A program made the translations under genes and the position numbers. From positions 1 through 64,000 of the forward strand of contig CABYSX010000001.1 of assembly GCA_902521795.1 (NCBI GenBank): a stretch of 64,000 bases of DNA, written 5' to 3'. This DNA comes from an uncultured Alphaproteobacteria bacterium. Lineage in GTDB: Bacteria; Pseudomonadota; Alphaproteobacteria; HIMB59. Positions 8,059-16,673 of this stretch are shown in pieces (the stretch's first letter is position 1; the number at the start of each line of letters is the position of its first letter). Under the pieces are notes generated by a model. It worked only from the letters and a program-made list of their open reading frames with translations, was not told the DNA's origin and searched no databases.

Positions 8059-9102
8059 ATGAAAGCTTTAGTCTTAGAAAAGCAATTGGAATTAAAATTG
8101 CGTGATATTGAATTGCCAACAGAGGTGGGTCCCGATGATGTAAAAATTAAAATGCATACTGTGGGCATCTGTGGATCTGATATTCATTATTATGAGCATG
8201 GTAAAATTGGTCAATGGCATGTTAATGCCCCAATGGTTTTGGGCCATGAAGGGTCTGGTACTGTAATTGCTGTTGGTAATAACGAAAAAATTTTAAAAGT
8301 AGGTGACAGGGTTTGTATTGAACCACAGGTCGTTAGTAAAAAATCAAAAGAATATAAATTGGGTATGTATAACTATGACCAAAAAGTTAAATTTTGGGCT
8401 ACTCCTCCGATACACGGCTGTCTTGCGCCTGAAGTTGTTTTTCCTGGGGATATGGTTTTTAAAATACCTGATAATTTATCTTATGCTGAAGGAGCGATGG
8501 TGGAACCTCTTGCGGTGGGTATGCAGGGTGTCACTAAAGCTAAAATTAAACCAGGGCAAATTGGTTTAGTTATGGGCTGTGGTCCAATTGGTCTTGTTAC
8601 AGGTTTGGCAGCATTAGCTGGAGGATGTTCAAAAGTCTATATTGCTGATGTACTAGGTGATAAATTAAAGATGTGCGATCACTATCCTGACTTGATTCCA
8701 GTTAATTTAACTACTGAAAATTTATCTGAGAGAATTATGGATGATACTGGTGGTTGGGGAGTTGATCGTTTTTTTGAGTGCAGTGGTGCAGTCAAAGCTT
8801 ACGAGTCAATTTTTTCATGTTGTTCACCTGGAGCTCATGTCGTGCTCATTGGTAATAATGCAGAACCAGTGCCAATGAATTGGGCCATTTTGTTTGCTAA
8901 GGGGTTAGAATATCAAACTGTTCATAGATACTCACATCAGTATGAACCTTCAATTAGACTACTAGGAAGTGGAAAAATTGACGTAAAACCAATGATCACT
9001 CATACTTTTAAATTTGAAGAGAGCGTTGAGGCTTTTGAAAGAGCGGCGGAGCACAGACCAACTGATGTCAAACTTCAAATTAAGGTAGATGAAGGAAATT
9101 AA
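8059..9102 (+). CDS. Zinc-dependent alcohol dehydrogenase, sorbitol/xylitol dehydrogenase-like
   Basis: A 347-residue medium-chain dehydrogenase of the L-iditol 2-dehydrogenase/xylitol dehydrogenase group. Catalytic zinc ligands are visible: Cys38 (GICGSD), His63-Glu64 (GHEGSG) and Glu149 (VEPLAV). The NAD-binding GCGPIG motif is at about 173-178. The loop that normally carries four structural-zinc cysteines has Ser93, Ser96, Tyr99 and Asp107 instead, so the structural zinc is predicted absent, as in animal sorbitol dehydrogenase. It sits directly after the polyol transporter and would oxidise an imported polyol to its 2-ketose. The precise substrate is unknown. Confidence 0.88.
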   Translation: MKALVLEKQLELKLRDIELPTEVGPDDVKIKMHTVGICGSDIHYYEHGKIGQWHVNAPMVLGHEGSGTVIAVGNNEKILKVGDRVCIEPQVVSKKSKEYKLGMYNYDQKVKFWATPPIHGCLAPEVVFPGDMVFKIPDNLSYAEGAMVEPLAVGMQGVTKAKIKPGQIGLVMGCGPIGLVTGLAALAGGCSKVYIADVLGDKLKMCDHYPDLIPVNLTTENLSERIMDDTGGWGVDRFFECSGAVKAYESIFSCCSPGAHVVLIGNNAEPVPMNWAILFAKGLEYQTVHRYSHQYEPSIRLLGSGKIDVKPMITHTFKFEESVEAFERAAEHRPTDVKLQIKVDEGN

Positions 9103-9141
9103 TATAGCTTTAAAATAATACCTGAGAATATTACGAAGAAA

Positions 9142-9906
9142 CTACCTTGTAGTGTATCCACCATCAACTACTAATACTTCACCAGTAACGTAGCTTGATG
9201 CAGGACTACATAAAAAAAGGGCAGCAGATGCAATTTCATGAGGTTCTGCCATCCGTTTCATAGGTGTTTGTTTATCCCAGGTGGAGTACCAATGCTCATA
9301 TTTTTTTGGTAAATTTGTAATGTCCGTTTTCACGTAACCTGGGGCAATAGCATTCACTCGAATTTTTTGATTAGCATAATCACTAGCTAAGCTTTTGGTC
9401 ATCATATGGACTGCAGCTTTAGATGCATTATAAGCCACTTGTGGTTGAGGTATGTTAGAAACTATTCCTGACATTGATCCAACATTTAAAATAACTCCCT
9501 CACCCTGTTTTTTCATAGGTGGTATTGCCGATCGACACATACGAAAAACCACATCTAAATTAATATCCATAATTTTATCTAACATTTCATCATTAAATTC
9601 ATCGGTGTCCCCGTGTTGAGCGACACCAGCATTATTTACAAGGATATCGACTCTTCCATGTCTTTCTAAAGTAAAATCTATAGTTTTCTGTGGTACAGAA
9701 CGGTCAAGCAAATCACCCTCGAAAAAAGACACATCATAATTAGCTTTTTTTAGCTCTTCTATTCCACCATTTTTATCTTCTCTATCAATTAAAACTAATT
9801 TTGCACCAGCCTCACCAAGAGCATGGGCAATGGATAGGCCTATCCCTTTTGCACCTCCAGTGATTTGGGCAATTTTGCCATCTAATTTGAATTTATCTAA
9901 AAACAT
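9142..9906 (-). CDS. SDR family NAD(P)-dependent oxidoreductase, polyol/ketose type (copy 2)
   Basis: A 254-residue SDR, a close paralogue of the one at 3712-4476, with the same length, ends and orientation. It has TGGAKGIG at 16-23, NVGSMSG, Tyr159 and Lys163. Differences cluster at residues 18-46 around the cofactor pocket (NRTDPFGG versus DREDKNGG) and near 196-215, so cofactor or substrate preference may have diverged. An acidic Asp at the end of beta-2 (LIDRED) favours NAD(H); copy 1 has Asn there. A GGGGGG run precedes the ATG. It is convergent with the polyol operon and divergent from the GMC oxidoreductase. Confidence 0.88.
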   Translation of the reverse strand: MFLDKFKLDGKIAQITGGAKGIGLSIAHALGEAGAKLVLIDREDKNGGIEELKKANYDVSFFEGDLLDRSVPQKTIDFTLERHGRVDILVNNAGVAQHGDTDEFNDEMLDKIMDINLDVVFRMCRSAIPPMKKQGEGVILNVGSMSGIVSNIPQPQVAYNASKAAVHMMTKSLASDYANQKIRVNAIAPGYVKTDITNLPKKYEHWYSTWDKQTPMKRMAEPHEIASAALFLCSPASSYVTGEVLVVDGGYTTR

Positions 9907-9949
9907 TTACCCCCCAGAATTAAAATTAATATAATATTTAATATAATAC

Positions 9950-11548
9950 ATGAAAACTTTTGATTTCATAATTGTCGGCGGTGGAACTTCAGGTACTATT
10001 ACTGCAACAAAATTAGTTGAAAATGGTCATTCTGTTCTTCTAATAGAAGAAGGTGGGAATAATAATAATCCTTTATTATCAATGCCTGCTGGATGGATAC
10101 CAATGTTAGATGGAAGTCCTTATTTAAAATTCTATAAGTCTATTGTTCAACCTCAACTTAATAATCGTCAACATGATATTGCACAAGCAAAAGTTCTTGG
10201 TGGGGGTTCCTCTGTAAATGGAATGGTTTATATGAGAGGTAAGCCATCTGATTATCAAAAGTGGGTAGAAGAGACAGGCGATGATAGATGGGGTTGGCAA
10301 TCATTATTAGAAAGTTATAAAAAATTGGAAAATAATCAAAGATTATCAGGTAGTTTTCATGGATCTGATGGAGCAATTAAAGTTTCTGACCCAGGATATG
10401 TAGCCAAAGGTTCGGATTTGTATATTAAGTCAATGCAAAATTTAGGATTGCCTTATAATAGAGATTTCAATGATGGCGAACAGTACGGAGTGGGTTTAAT
10501 GCAGTACACTATCGGTGATGGAAAGAGAAGTGATACGGTGTCTACTCTTCTAAAACCTTTATCAAATAATAAAAATTTACAAATAAAATTAAATACTATT
10601 GTTACAAGAGTTATTATAGAGAATAAAAAAGCGACTGGGGTAGAGGTAATATCCAAAAAGAGAGTTGATAAATATTATGGAAAAGAAATTATCCTAACTG
10701 CTGGATCTTTGGTTTCACCGAAAATATTGATGCACTCAGGTATTGGTGAAGAAACTCAACTCAAAAAGTTTGGAATAGAAATCAAAGAAAAATTAGAGGG
10801 TGTTGGCAAAAACCTTCAAGATCATCATGAGGTTCCTTTTATTTCAAGAGCAAAAAAGGGGTATGGATATTTTAGACAAAATAAAGGATTAAGAATGATC
10901 AGAAATGGAATTCAATATTTGTTGTTTAAGTCAGGGCCAGTAACATCAAACGGCGTTGATTGTTGCTCATTTTTGAACCCTGATGATTTAAAAAATCAAA
11001 ATGAACCAAAAGTAAAATTATACTGTGTACAAATTATGTATACAGATAGAGACACAAAAGGAATTAAACCCGATCATGGTGTTACTTTAACTCCATGCAT
11101 TATGAATCCGAAGTCCAGAGGAGAAATAACATTAAACTCTTCTAATCCTTTGGATCTTCCAAACATAAACCCTAATTTTTTGAGCAATGATGACGATATT
11201 GAAACATTTATTTCCAGTCTTAAACTGGCAAGAAAAGTTATTAATACAAAACCGTTATCAGATATAATTTTAGAAGAAATACTTCCTGGTAAAAATATCA
11301 ATGATGATCAATCGCTGACAAATTATTGTAAAAAGATGGTCAAAACTAATTGGCACCCAGTTGGAACTTGCAAGATGGGGAAAGATACTGATGATATGGC
11401 CGTTTTAAACTCAAAGCTTCAAGTTAAAGGTATTGAAAATTTGAGAGTTTTTGATGTGTCTATGATGCCGAATATTGTTGCAGCTAATACAAATGCACCT
11501 GCGATGGCAATAGCTGATAAAGCTACTGATATTATGCTAGAAAATTAG
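9950..11548 (+). CDS. GMC family FAD oxidoreductase (choline/alcohol/sorbose dehydrogenase-like)
   Basis: A 532-residue glucose-methanol-choline oxidoreductase. The FAD-binding GGGTSGT is at 9-15, the GMC signature region GGGSSVNGMVYMRGKPSDY near 84-102, and the catalytic His lies in NWHPVGTCKMG near 466, with the C-terminal ANTNAPAMAIADKA. There is no signal peptide, so it is cytoplasmic or membrane-associated. The family oxidises primary or secondary alcohols and passes electrons to quinones. With the mannitol-dehydrogenase-like gene three bases downstream it forms a polyol/alcohol oxidation pair. BetA-like annotation is possible, but no choline genes are nearby. Confidence 0.85.
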   Translation: MKTFDFIIVGGGTSGTITATKLVENGHSVLLIEEGGNNNNPLLSMPAGWIPMLDGSPYLKFYKSIVQPQLNNRQHDIAQAKVLGGGSSVNGMVYMRGKPSDYQKWVEETGDDRWGWQSLLESYKKLENNQRLSGSFHGSDGAIKVSDPGYVAKGSDLYIKSMQNLGLPYNRDFNDGEQYGVGLMQYTIGDGKRSDTVSTLLKPLSNNKNLQIKLNTIVTRVIIENKKATGVEVISKKRVDKYYGKEIILTAGSLVSPKILMHSGIGEETQLKKFGIEIKEKLEGVGKNLQDHHEVPFISRAKKGYGYFRQNKGLRMIRNGIQYLLFKSGPVTSNGVDCCSFLNPDDLKNQNEPKVKLYCVQIMYTDRDTKGIKPDHGVTLTPCIMNPKSRGEITLNSSNPLDLPNINPNFLSNDDDIETFISSLKLARKVINTKPLSDIILEEILPGKNINDDQSLTNYCKKMVKTNWHPVGTCKMGKDTDDMAVLNSKLQVKGIENLRVFDVSMMPNIVAANTNAPAMAIADKATDIMLEN

Positions 11549-11550
11549 CT

Positions 11551-13044
11551 TTGAACTCTGAGTCCTTAGATAATCAGTTACTACTTTTAAATGAGAGTAA
11601 CCTTGAAGCAATTCAAAAAATAATTTTAAAACCAAATTACATTAGATCAAATTTAAGTGCTGGTATTTTACATATTGGAGTCGGAAATTTTCACAGAGCT
11701 CATCTTTCTTGGTACTTGCATCGACTTATGCAAAAAGATTTAGCAAAAGATTGGGCTATTATTGGGTCTGGTATTACAGAATATGATGTAAATATGAGAG
11801 AGAGGCTTCAAGTTCAAGATTTCCTTACGACTCTTATTGAACTAGATCCTGAAGGAAATCAGTCTTGTGAAATTGTTGGACCTATGATTGGATATGTACC
11901 AGTTGAAAAAAATAATCATAAATTAATTAATACTATGTCAGACCAAAAAATTAAAATTGTTTCGTTAACTGTAACAGAGGGAGGATATTTTTTAGATGAA
12001 AATGGTGGGTTTGATATTAAACACCCCGATATATTAAATGATATTAATAATCCTGATGCTCCAAAAACAGTATTTGGGGTAATTGTTTCGGCATTGAGGA
12101 ATAGAAAGAAAAATGATGTTGGACCATTTACTGGCTTGAGCTGCGATAACTTAATTCAAAACGGCAATAAACTAAAACAAGCTGTAATGGGGATAGCTCG
12201 AGAACAAGATTTAAAATTATCTGAGTGGATTAATAAAAATTGTACTTTTCCAAATTCTATGGTTGATTGTATTGTTCCACGCACTGGAGAAGTTGAAATA
12301 AATATTGTTAAGAACTTGGGCATTGAAGATCATGTTCCTGTTTCACATGAGGATTTTCGTCAATGGGTGATTGAAGATAAATTTTGTAGAGGGCGTCCTC
12401 CTTGGGAGAAAGTTGGAGTTCAATTTTCAGATAATGTTCATGGTTATGAGGATCAAAAAATTCGAATTCTTAATGGAGGTCACCAAATCCTAGCCAATGT
12501 AGCTGAACTTTTAAATATTGAAACTGTAAGGGATGCCATGAGTAACAAAAATATAAGCGATTTATTGGAAAAAGTAGAAAAAGATGAAATTATACCACAT
12601 ATAAAACCAGTCCCTGGTTATACTCCGTTAGAATACTTCAAACTTATCGCTAACAGATTTTCTAATCCATCAATACAGGATACAATCAGACGTGTAGCAT
12701 TTGACGGATCATCGCGTCATTCAGGTTTTATAGTTCCATCTATAAAAGATGGAATTGAAAATGGTACTTTGATTATTGGGCTCTCTCTGGCAGAAGCTTT
12801 GTGGGCGCGAATGTGTGAAGGAACTCGTGAAGATGGTTCTGTTATTGAGCCTAATGATCCTTATTGGGAAAAATTAAATGCATGTGCCAAAAAATCTAGA
12901 GAAAATCCTTTAACATGGTTGGAGCAAAAGGATATTTATGGAAATACCTCTGAAGATGAAGGATTTAAAAATCATTTTTCTAAGTGGCTAAAAATGATCT
13001 ATGAACAGGGTGTAGAAAATACTCTCAATGAATATCTAAAATAA
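11551..13044 (+). CDS. Mannitol 2-dehydrogenase family polyol dehydrogenase
   Basis: A 497-residue long-chain polyol-specific dehydrogenase (MtlK/UxuB/UxaB superfamily). It starts at TTG 11551, two bases after the GMC stop; no upstream ATG exists, and the N-terminus matches family length. The hallmark HIGVGNFHRAH is at 41-51. The catalytic motif QKIRILNGGHQ supplies Lys303, Asn308 and His311, in the same spacing as the Lys-Asn-His triad of Pseudomonas fluorescens mannitol dehydrogenase. It oxidises mannitol (or arabinitol/sorbitol) to a ketose with NAD. Fructuronate or tagaturonate reductase is the main alternative, but transporter and dehydrogenase neighbours favour a polyol. Confidence 0.88.
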   Translation: MNSESLDNQLLLLNESNLEAIQKIILKPNYIRSNLSAGILHIGVGNFHRAHLSWYLHRLMQKDLAKDWAIIGSGITEYDVNMRERLQVQDFLTTLIELDPEGNQSCEIVGPMIGYVPVEKNNHKLINTMSDQKIKIVSLTVTEGGYFLDENGGFDIKHPDILNDINNPDAPKTVFGVIVSALRNRKKNDVGPFTGLSCDNLIQNGNKLKQAVMGIAREQDLKLSEWINKNCTFPNSMVDCIVPRTGEVEINIVKNLGIEDHVPVSHEDFRQWVIEDKFCRGRPPWEKVGVQFSDNVHGYEDQKIRILNGGHQILANVAELLNIETVRDAMSNKNISDLLEKVEKDEIIPHIKPVPGYTPLEYFKLIANRFSNPSIQDTIRRVAFDGSSRHSGFIVPSIKDGIENGTLIIGLSLAEALWARMCEGTREDGSVIEPNDPYWEKLNACAKKSRENPLTWLEQKDIYGNTSEDEGFKNHFSKWLKMIYEQGVENTLNEYLK

Positions 13045-13054
13045 ATCAGTCTAG

Positions 13055-14344
13055 TTATACAATACCTGAAGAGGAACCACTCTTATTTTTCCTTGTGAGT
13101 GATTTTTTCTTCTTATAATCAAGTGTACGATAAGTACTAATTGGGTCTATTGAGTTACCATTTTCATATCGCGCCATAGCAACTAAGGGGCTTACATCTG
13201 TGTTAAAAGCTGTTTTTAAAATTTGCATGGATTGAATGGCGTCGTTATTATCTTGAGCTTTATCTAAAAGTGAGTAGTTAACAAGCAACGATTTTGCATA
13301 TGAATTGACTATTTCGTTTGCACTTAATATTAAACTTTCAATAGGATCAGTAACATTATGTGATTGATCAATCATGTATGCAATATTTTTAATTTTATTA
13401 TTTTGGGAAGCCGCAGTAAGTTCATTAAAGATCAAAAATAATTCATAGGGATTAATAGACCCTGCATCTAAATCGTCATCTCCAAATTTGCTGTCATTAA
13501 AATGGAACCCACCCAATTTATTAACTTCAATTAATCTTGAAACAATCATTTCGATATTAGTATTAGGAAGGTGGTGTCCTAAATCAACTAAGCACATCGC
13601 CTGATCCCCTAATTCTTTAGCACAGATATAACTAGTGCCCCAATCACTTATGACAGTAGAATAAAAAGCTGGCTCATAGGGTTTATGTTCTAATAAAACT
13701 GTCCAATCTTTAGGAAGGTAAGCGTAAATTTTTTTCATGGAGTCTATGTATCTTTCCAACGATCTTGAAAAACTCATTTGTCCTGGGAAGTTACCTCCGT
13801 CACCAATCCATACAGTTAGCCCTTTAGATCCAAGGGCTTTACCGTTTTCAATGGATTTTGTATTTACCTCTATTGCTTTATCTCTTACTAGAGAACTTGA
13901 GTTAGTTAAACTGCCGTATTTAAAAGTTTCTTTTCCATCTGATGGGTCTTGAAAGGTATTAGAGTTTACAACATCAAAACCTATGCCGTATCCGTCAGCA
14001 AATTCTTTTAACTCAGAAAAATCATCTACGTTATCCCACGGAAAATGGGGTGAGACTTTGTTTGTAAAGCCGATTAAATCATTGATTACCGCACAATCTT
14101 CAATTTTATCATATATATTTTGAGGTTCTCCTATTCCAGGAAAACGAGCAAATCGTGTTCCACCAGTTCCAACACCCCAAGTGGGAACTGCTACTTGAAA
14201 CTTCTTTACTTGATCTAAGATTAAGCGAATATCAACGTGATCCTTGTTTAATTTTTTTTCTAAATATTCAAAATCAAAATCAAGTGAAGATTTTATTGGC
14301 TGGTTATTCGCGCTAATAGTTTCTTTTTTTACAGCTTTAAACAT
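13055..14344 (-). CDS. rhaI: L-rhamnose isomerase (RhaI type)
   Basis: A 429-residue TIM-barrel sugar isomerase of the Pseudomonas/Rhizobium RhaI class, distinct from E. coli RhaA. Recognisable segments are WGVGTGGTRFARFPG near the N-terminus, WIGDGGNFPGQ, the metal-site LLEHKPYEPAFYST, LVDLGHHLPN, and GGFHFNDSKFGDDDLDAGS, which carries acidic metal ligands. It converts L-rhamnose to L-rhamnulose. It is the last gene of the minus-strand rhaS-T-P-Q operon and its start overlaps the ASRT-like gene by 8 bp. The downstream steps are encoded divergently at 19.4-24 kb. Confidence 0.92.
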   Translation of the reverse strand: MFKAVKKETISANNQPIKSSLDFDFEYLEKKLNKDHVDIRLILDQVKKFQVAVPTWGVGTGGTRFARFPGIGEPQNIYDKIEDCAVINDLIGFTNKVSPHFPWDNVDDFSELKEFADGYGIGFDVVNSNTFQDPSDGKETFKYGSLTNSSSLVRDKAIEVNTKSIENGKALGSKGLTVWIGDGGNFPGQMSFSRSLERYIDSMKKIYAYLPKDWTVLLEHKPYEPAFYSTVISDWGTSYICAKELGDQAMCLVDLGHHLPNTNIEMIVSRLIEVNKLGGFHFNDSKFGDDDLDAGSINPYELFLIFNELTAASQNNKIKNIAYMIDQSHNVTDPIESLILSANEIVNSYAKSLLVNYSLLDKAQDNNDAIQSMQILKTAFNTDVSPLVAMARYENGNSIDPISTYRTLDYKKKKSLTRKNKSGSSSGIV

Positions 14345-14732
14345 CGCTACCCCATCCCATGGCGGTCATAAATGCATTGTGTTCTGATGTTGTATCCAAC
14401 CTTGATAGCTGAGCAACAACATTAATATTACTTTTCAAAACAATTGAATATGGTTTTTCTCTCGGTAGTTTTTGATTATTAATCTCTATATCATCTAATC
14501 TGAGATGGATACTTCTTTTGCCTTTCATAATAAAAGAATAATTTTCTATCGGATCTTGATCTTCATATAAAAAATCTAAGACTATATTCGCGGGATTTTG
14601 ATCATAATTGATAATACATAGAGACTCATGACCATATTGATCTCCATGATTTGTTGTTTTATATGGATGGCCCTTGGCAGGTAAAAACGCATCAGGGAAA
14701 GCCCAAATTTTTTTTCCTAAAGACTCACTCAT
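14337..14732 (-). CDS. ASRT-family (sensory rhodopsin transducer, PF07100-like) small protein in rhamnose operon
   Basis: A 131-residue cytoplasmic protein matching Anabaena sensory rhodopsin transducer from end to end: IWAFPDAFLP, HESLCIINYD, then ANIVLDFLYEDQDPIENY, RSIHLRLDDI, SNINVVAQLSRLDT and a C-terminal NAFMTAMGW. The family forms a beta-sandwich tetramer and has been proposed to bind small molecules, probably carbohydrates. Here it overlaps permease rhaQ (8 bp) and rhaI (8 bp), so it is tightly embedded in the rhamnose operon, in the place where rhizobial operons have a mutarotase. A role in rhamnose binding or handling is inference. No rhodopsin is seen nearby. Confidence 0.82.
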   Translation of the reverse strand: MSESLGKKIWAFPDAFLPAKGHPYKTTNHGDQYGHESLCIINYDQNPANIVLDFLYEDQDPIENYSFIMKGKRSIHLRLDDIEINNQKLPREKPYSIVLKSNINVVAQLSRLDTTSEHNAFMTAMGWGSDV

Positions 14733-15705
14733 TTTTTCTCCTTAAGGTTCTCACAAAAGATGGAAAACCAATACTTAAAATTAAAAGCAATCCAGTGAAA
14801 ATTATGATACCCACTCCAGGAACGTTTAGCAATCCCAATCCAAATGATAACATCCCAAGGATAAATATTGAAATTACAACTCCCAGAATTGATCCAGATC
14901 CGCCATAAATGTATACGCCACCTAAAACAACCATTGTTATAATTTCTAATTCCCAACCAAAAGCAATGTTGGGACGAACACTTGATAGTCTTCCAGACAA
15001 AAATATGGCCGCTATGGCAGAAAATAGGCCATTAAGAGTAAAAAGGACAAAAGTATATTTATCAACAGCAATACCAGTGTATTGGGCCGCATCAGGATTA
15101 TTGCCAATTGAGTATATTTTTTTTCCAATAGAGGTTTTATGTAAAATAAAAGCAAACACAAATGCTAATAAAATAAAAGTAAGAAAAGCATATGGAATAT
15201 AACCAAAAAGATACCCACCTCCTAATTTACCTACAAGTTTTGGAAACTTATTATAATAAGAGTCTTCTAGGAAAGAATAAGCTAGACCCCTAAATAGGGA
15301 CATTGTACCGATAGTTACTATAATAGATGGAATTGCGAATTTCGTAATGATAGCTCCGTTAAATGCTCCACACAAAGCACCGCTTAACAATGTTAGTAAT
15401 AAGACCAACCAAGTGTCGTAACCAAGGCTTGTTGTATATCCTAAGACAACAGAAGAGACTGCTATAATTGATGCAACAGATAAATCAATTTGTCTTGCAA
15501 TAATTACAAATGTCATTGTTAATGCAATAATTGCTTTTTCACTGAAAAGAAAAGTGCTATCGATAAGATTATATAAATCTAAAAAATAAGGTGAGATATT
15601 AGAATTGATAATAAGAATGGAGACTAAAACTACAAAAAGAATAAATTCTTTTTTGTATAAAATATCTAGTAACTTAAAAGGTGGTTTGTCTGGTATTAAA
15701 CTCAC
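14725..15705 (-). CDS. rhaQ: Rhamnose ABC transporter permease (RhaQ-like)
   Basis: A 326-residue RbsC-family permease with about nine hydrophobic helices. Diagnostic stretches are ARQIDLSVASIIAVSS near 67-82, GIHNTD-type loop YSIGNNPDAAQYTGIAVD, and a glycine-rich VVLGGVYIYGGSGS motif. RbsC permeases work with a tandem-ATPase subunit and a ribose-type binding protein, all present here. It overlaps the neighbouring permease at a single base and the ASRT gene by 8 bp. Assignment to rhamnose rests on RhaS and rhaI in the same operon. Confidence 0.9.
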   Translation of the reverse strand: MSLIPDKPPFKLLDILYKKEFILFVVLVSILIINSNISPYFLDLYNLIDSTFLFSEKAIIALTMTFVIIARQIDLSVASIIAVSSVVLGYTTSLGYDTWLVLLLTLLSGALCGAFNGAIITKFAIPSIIVTIGTMSLFRGLAYSFLEDSYYNKFPKLVGKLGGGYLFGYIPYAFLTFILLAFVFAFILHKTSIGKKIYSIGNNPDAAQYTGIAVDKYTFVLFTLNGLFSAIAAIFLSGRLSSVRPNIAFGWELEIITMVVLGGVYIYGGSGSILGVVISIFILGMLSFGLGLLNVPGVGIIIFTGLLLILSIGFPSFVRTLRRKNE

Positions 15706-16673
15706 TAGTTTTCCACCATTATTGTTTTTTCTTTTCGTTGCTCAGTTTTAGTATTTATAATTATTGCCAATAATATTATTGCTCCAGAAATGGCTAATTG
15801 CCAAAACTGAGAAATGTCAACAGCAGGTAAGGCATTTCGAATAAGGCCAATTAGAAGAGCACCTAAAACACATCCCAAAACTGTTCCAACACCTCCCATA
15901 ACACTAATGCCACCAACTACACATGCAGAGATTACAGTAAGTTCAAATCCTATTGCTATCTGGGTAGATGCTACAGAATATCGAGCAACCCATAAATATC
16001 CGCATAATCCTGCAAAAAATCCAGAGAGTGAATATGCCATTATGATGTATTTATTTTCATTAATTCCTATGTATTTCGCGGCATCTGGGTTACCTCCAAG
16101 TGAATATAGATTTCTCCCAAAACGAGTATGATTAAGCAATATATATATGACTATAAAAACTACGACTGCTAACCAAAATAGGAATGAAAGAGATAAAAAT
16201 TTAACGTGTATTAAAGCTAGAAAGTCTTCAGAGAATTCATTTGAATAAACCTGCTTACCATCGCTTACAAAATAAATTAAACCTCGATAGATACTTAATG
16301 TTCCCAAAGTAGTAACAATGAATGGAACTTTTAAAATAGCAATAGAGATACCATTCAAAACACCTAAAATTGTTCCAATTACACAAGAGAGAGCAATGAA
16401 ATAGTAAACGGGTAATTCTGGATGGACTGTCGAAAGCAATGATATAAGCATTCCAGAAAGTGCAAGATTAGATGCTACTGATAGATCAATTGCACGAATT
16501 AAAATTACAATCATCTGACTTAAAGCAAGAATAATTAGTATTGAAGTGTCAGTTAAAACATCAGAGATACTTTTTGGAGTTACAAAAAGTGGGTTAGCAA
16601 AGCCCACTGCAATTAATATAATTAAAATAATTGAGAATAAAATGAAATCTCTATTTAATAAAATTTTTTTCAT
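15705..16673 (-). CDS. rhaP: Rhamnose ABC transporter permease (RhaP-like)
   Basis: A 322-residue RbsC-family permease, paralogous to its neighbour (IRAIDLSVASNLALSG, LGGNPDAAKYIGINENK, CVVGGISVMGGVGTVLG). It has multiple hydrophobic helices and a basic C-terminus (KTEQRKEK). The operon carries two different RbsC permeases, as in the rhizobial rhaSTPQ locus, so the channel is a heterodimer. The start overlaps the stop of the ATPase gene by 4 bp, implying coupled translation. Confidence 0.9.
   Translation of the reverse strand: MKKILLNRDFILFSIILIILIAVGFANPLFVTPKSISDVLTDTSILIILALSQMIVILIRAIDLSVASNLALSGMLISLLSTVHPELPVYYFIALSCVIGTILGVLNGISIAILKVPFIVTTLGTLSIYRGLIYFVSDGKQVYSNEFSEDFLALIHVKFLSLSFLFWLAVVVFIVIYILLNHTRFGRNLYSLGGNPDAAKYIGINENKYIIMAYSLSGFFAGLCGYLWVARYSVASTQIAIGFELTVISACVVGGISVMGGVGTVLGCVLGALLIGLIRNALPAVDISQFWQLAISGAIILLAIIINTKTEQRKEKTIMVEN

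Noticed and set aside
14725-16673. The two adjacent RbsC permeases as a recent tandem duplication
   Set aside because: They share family motifs only and differ throughout; this is the usual heterodimeric rha permease pair.
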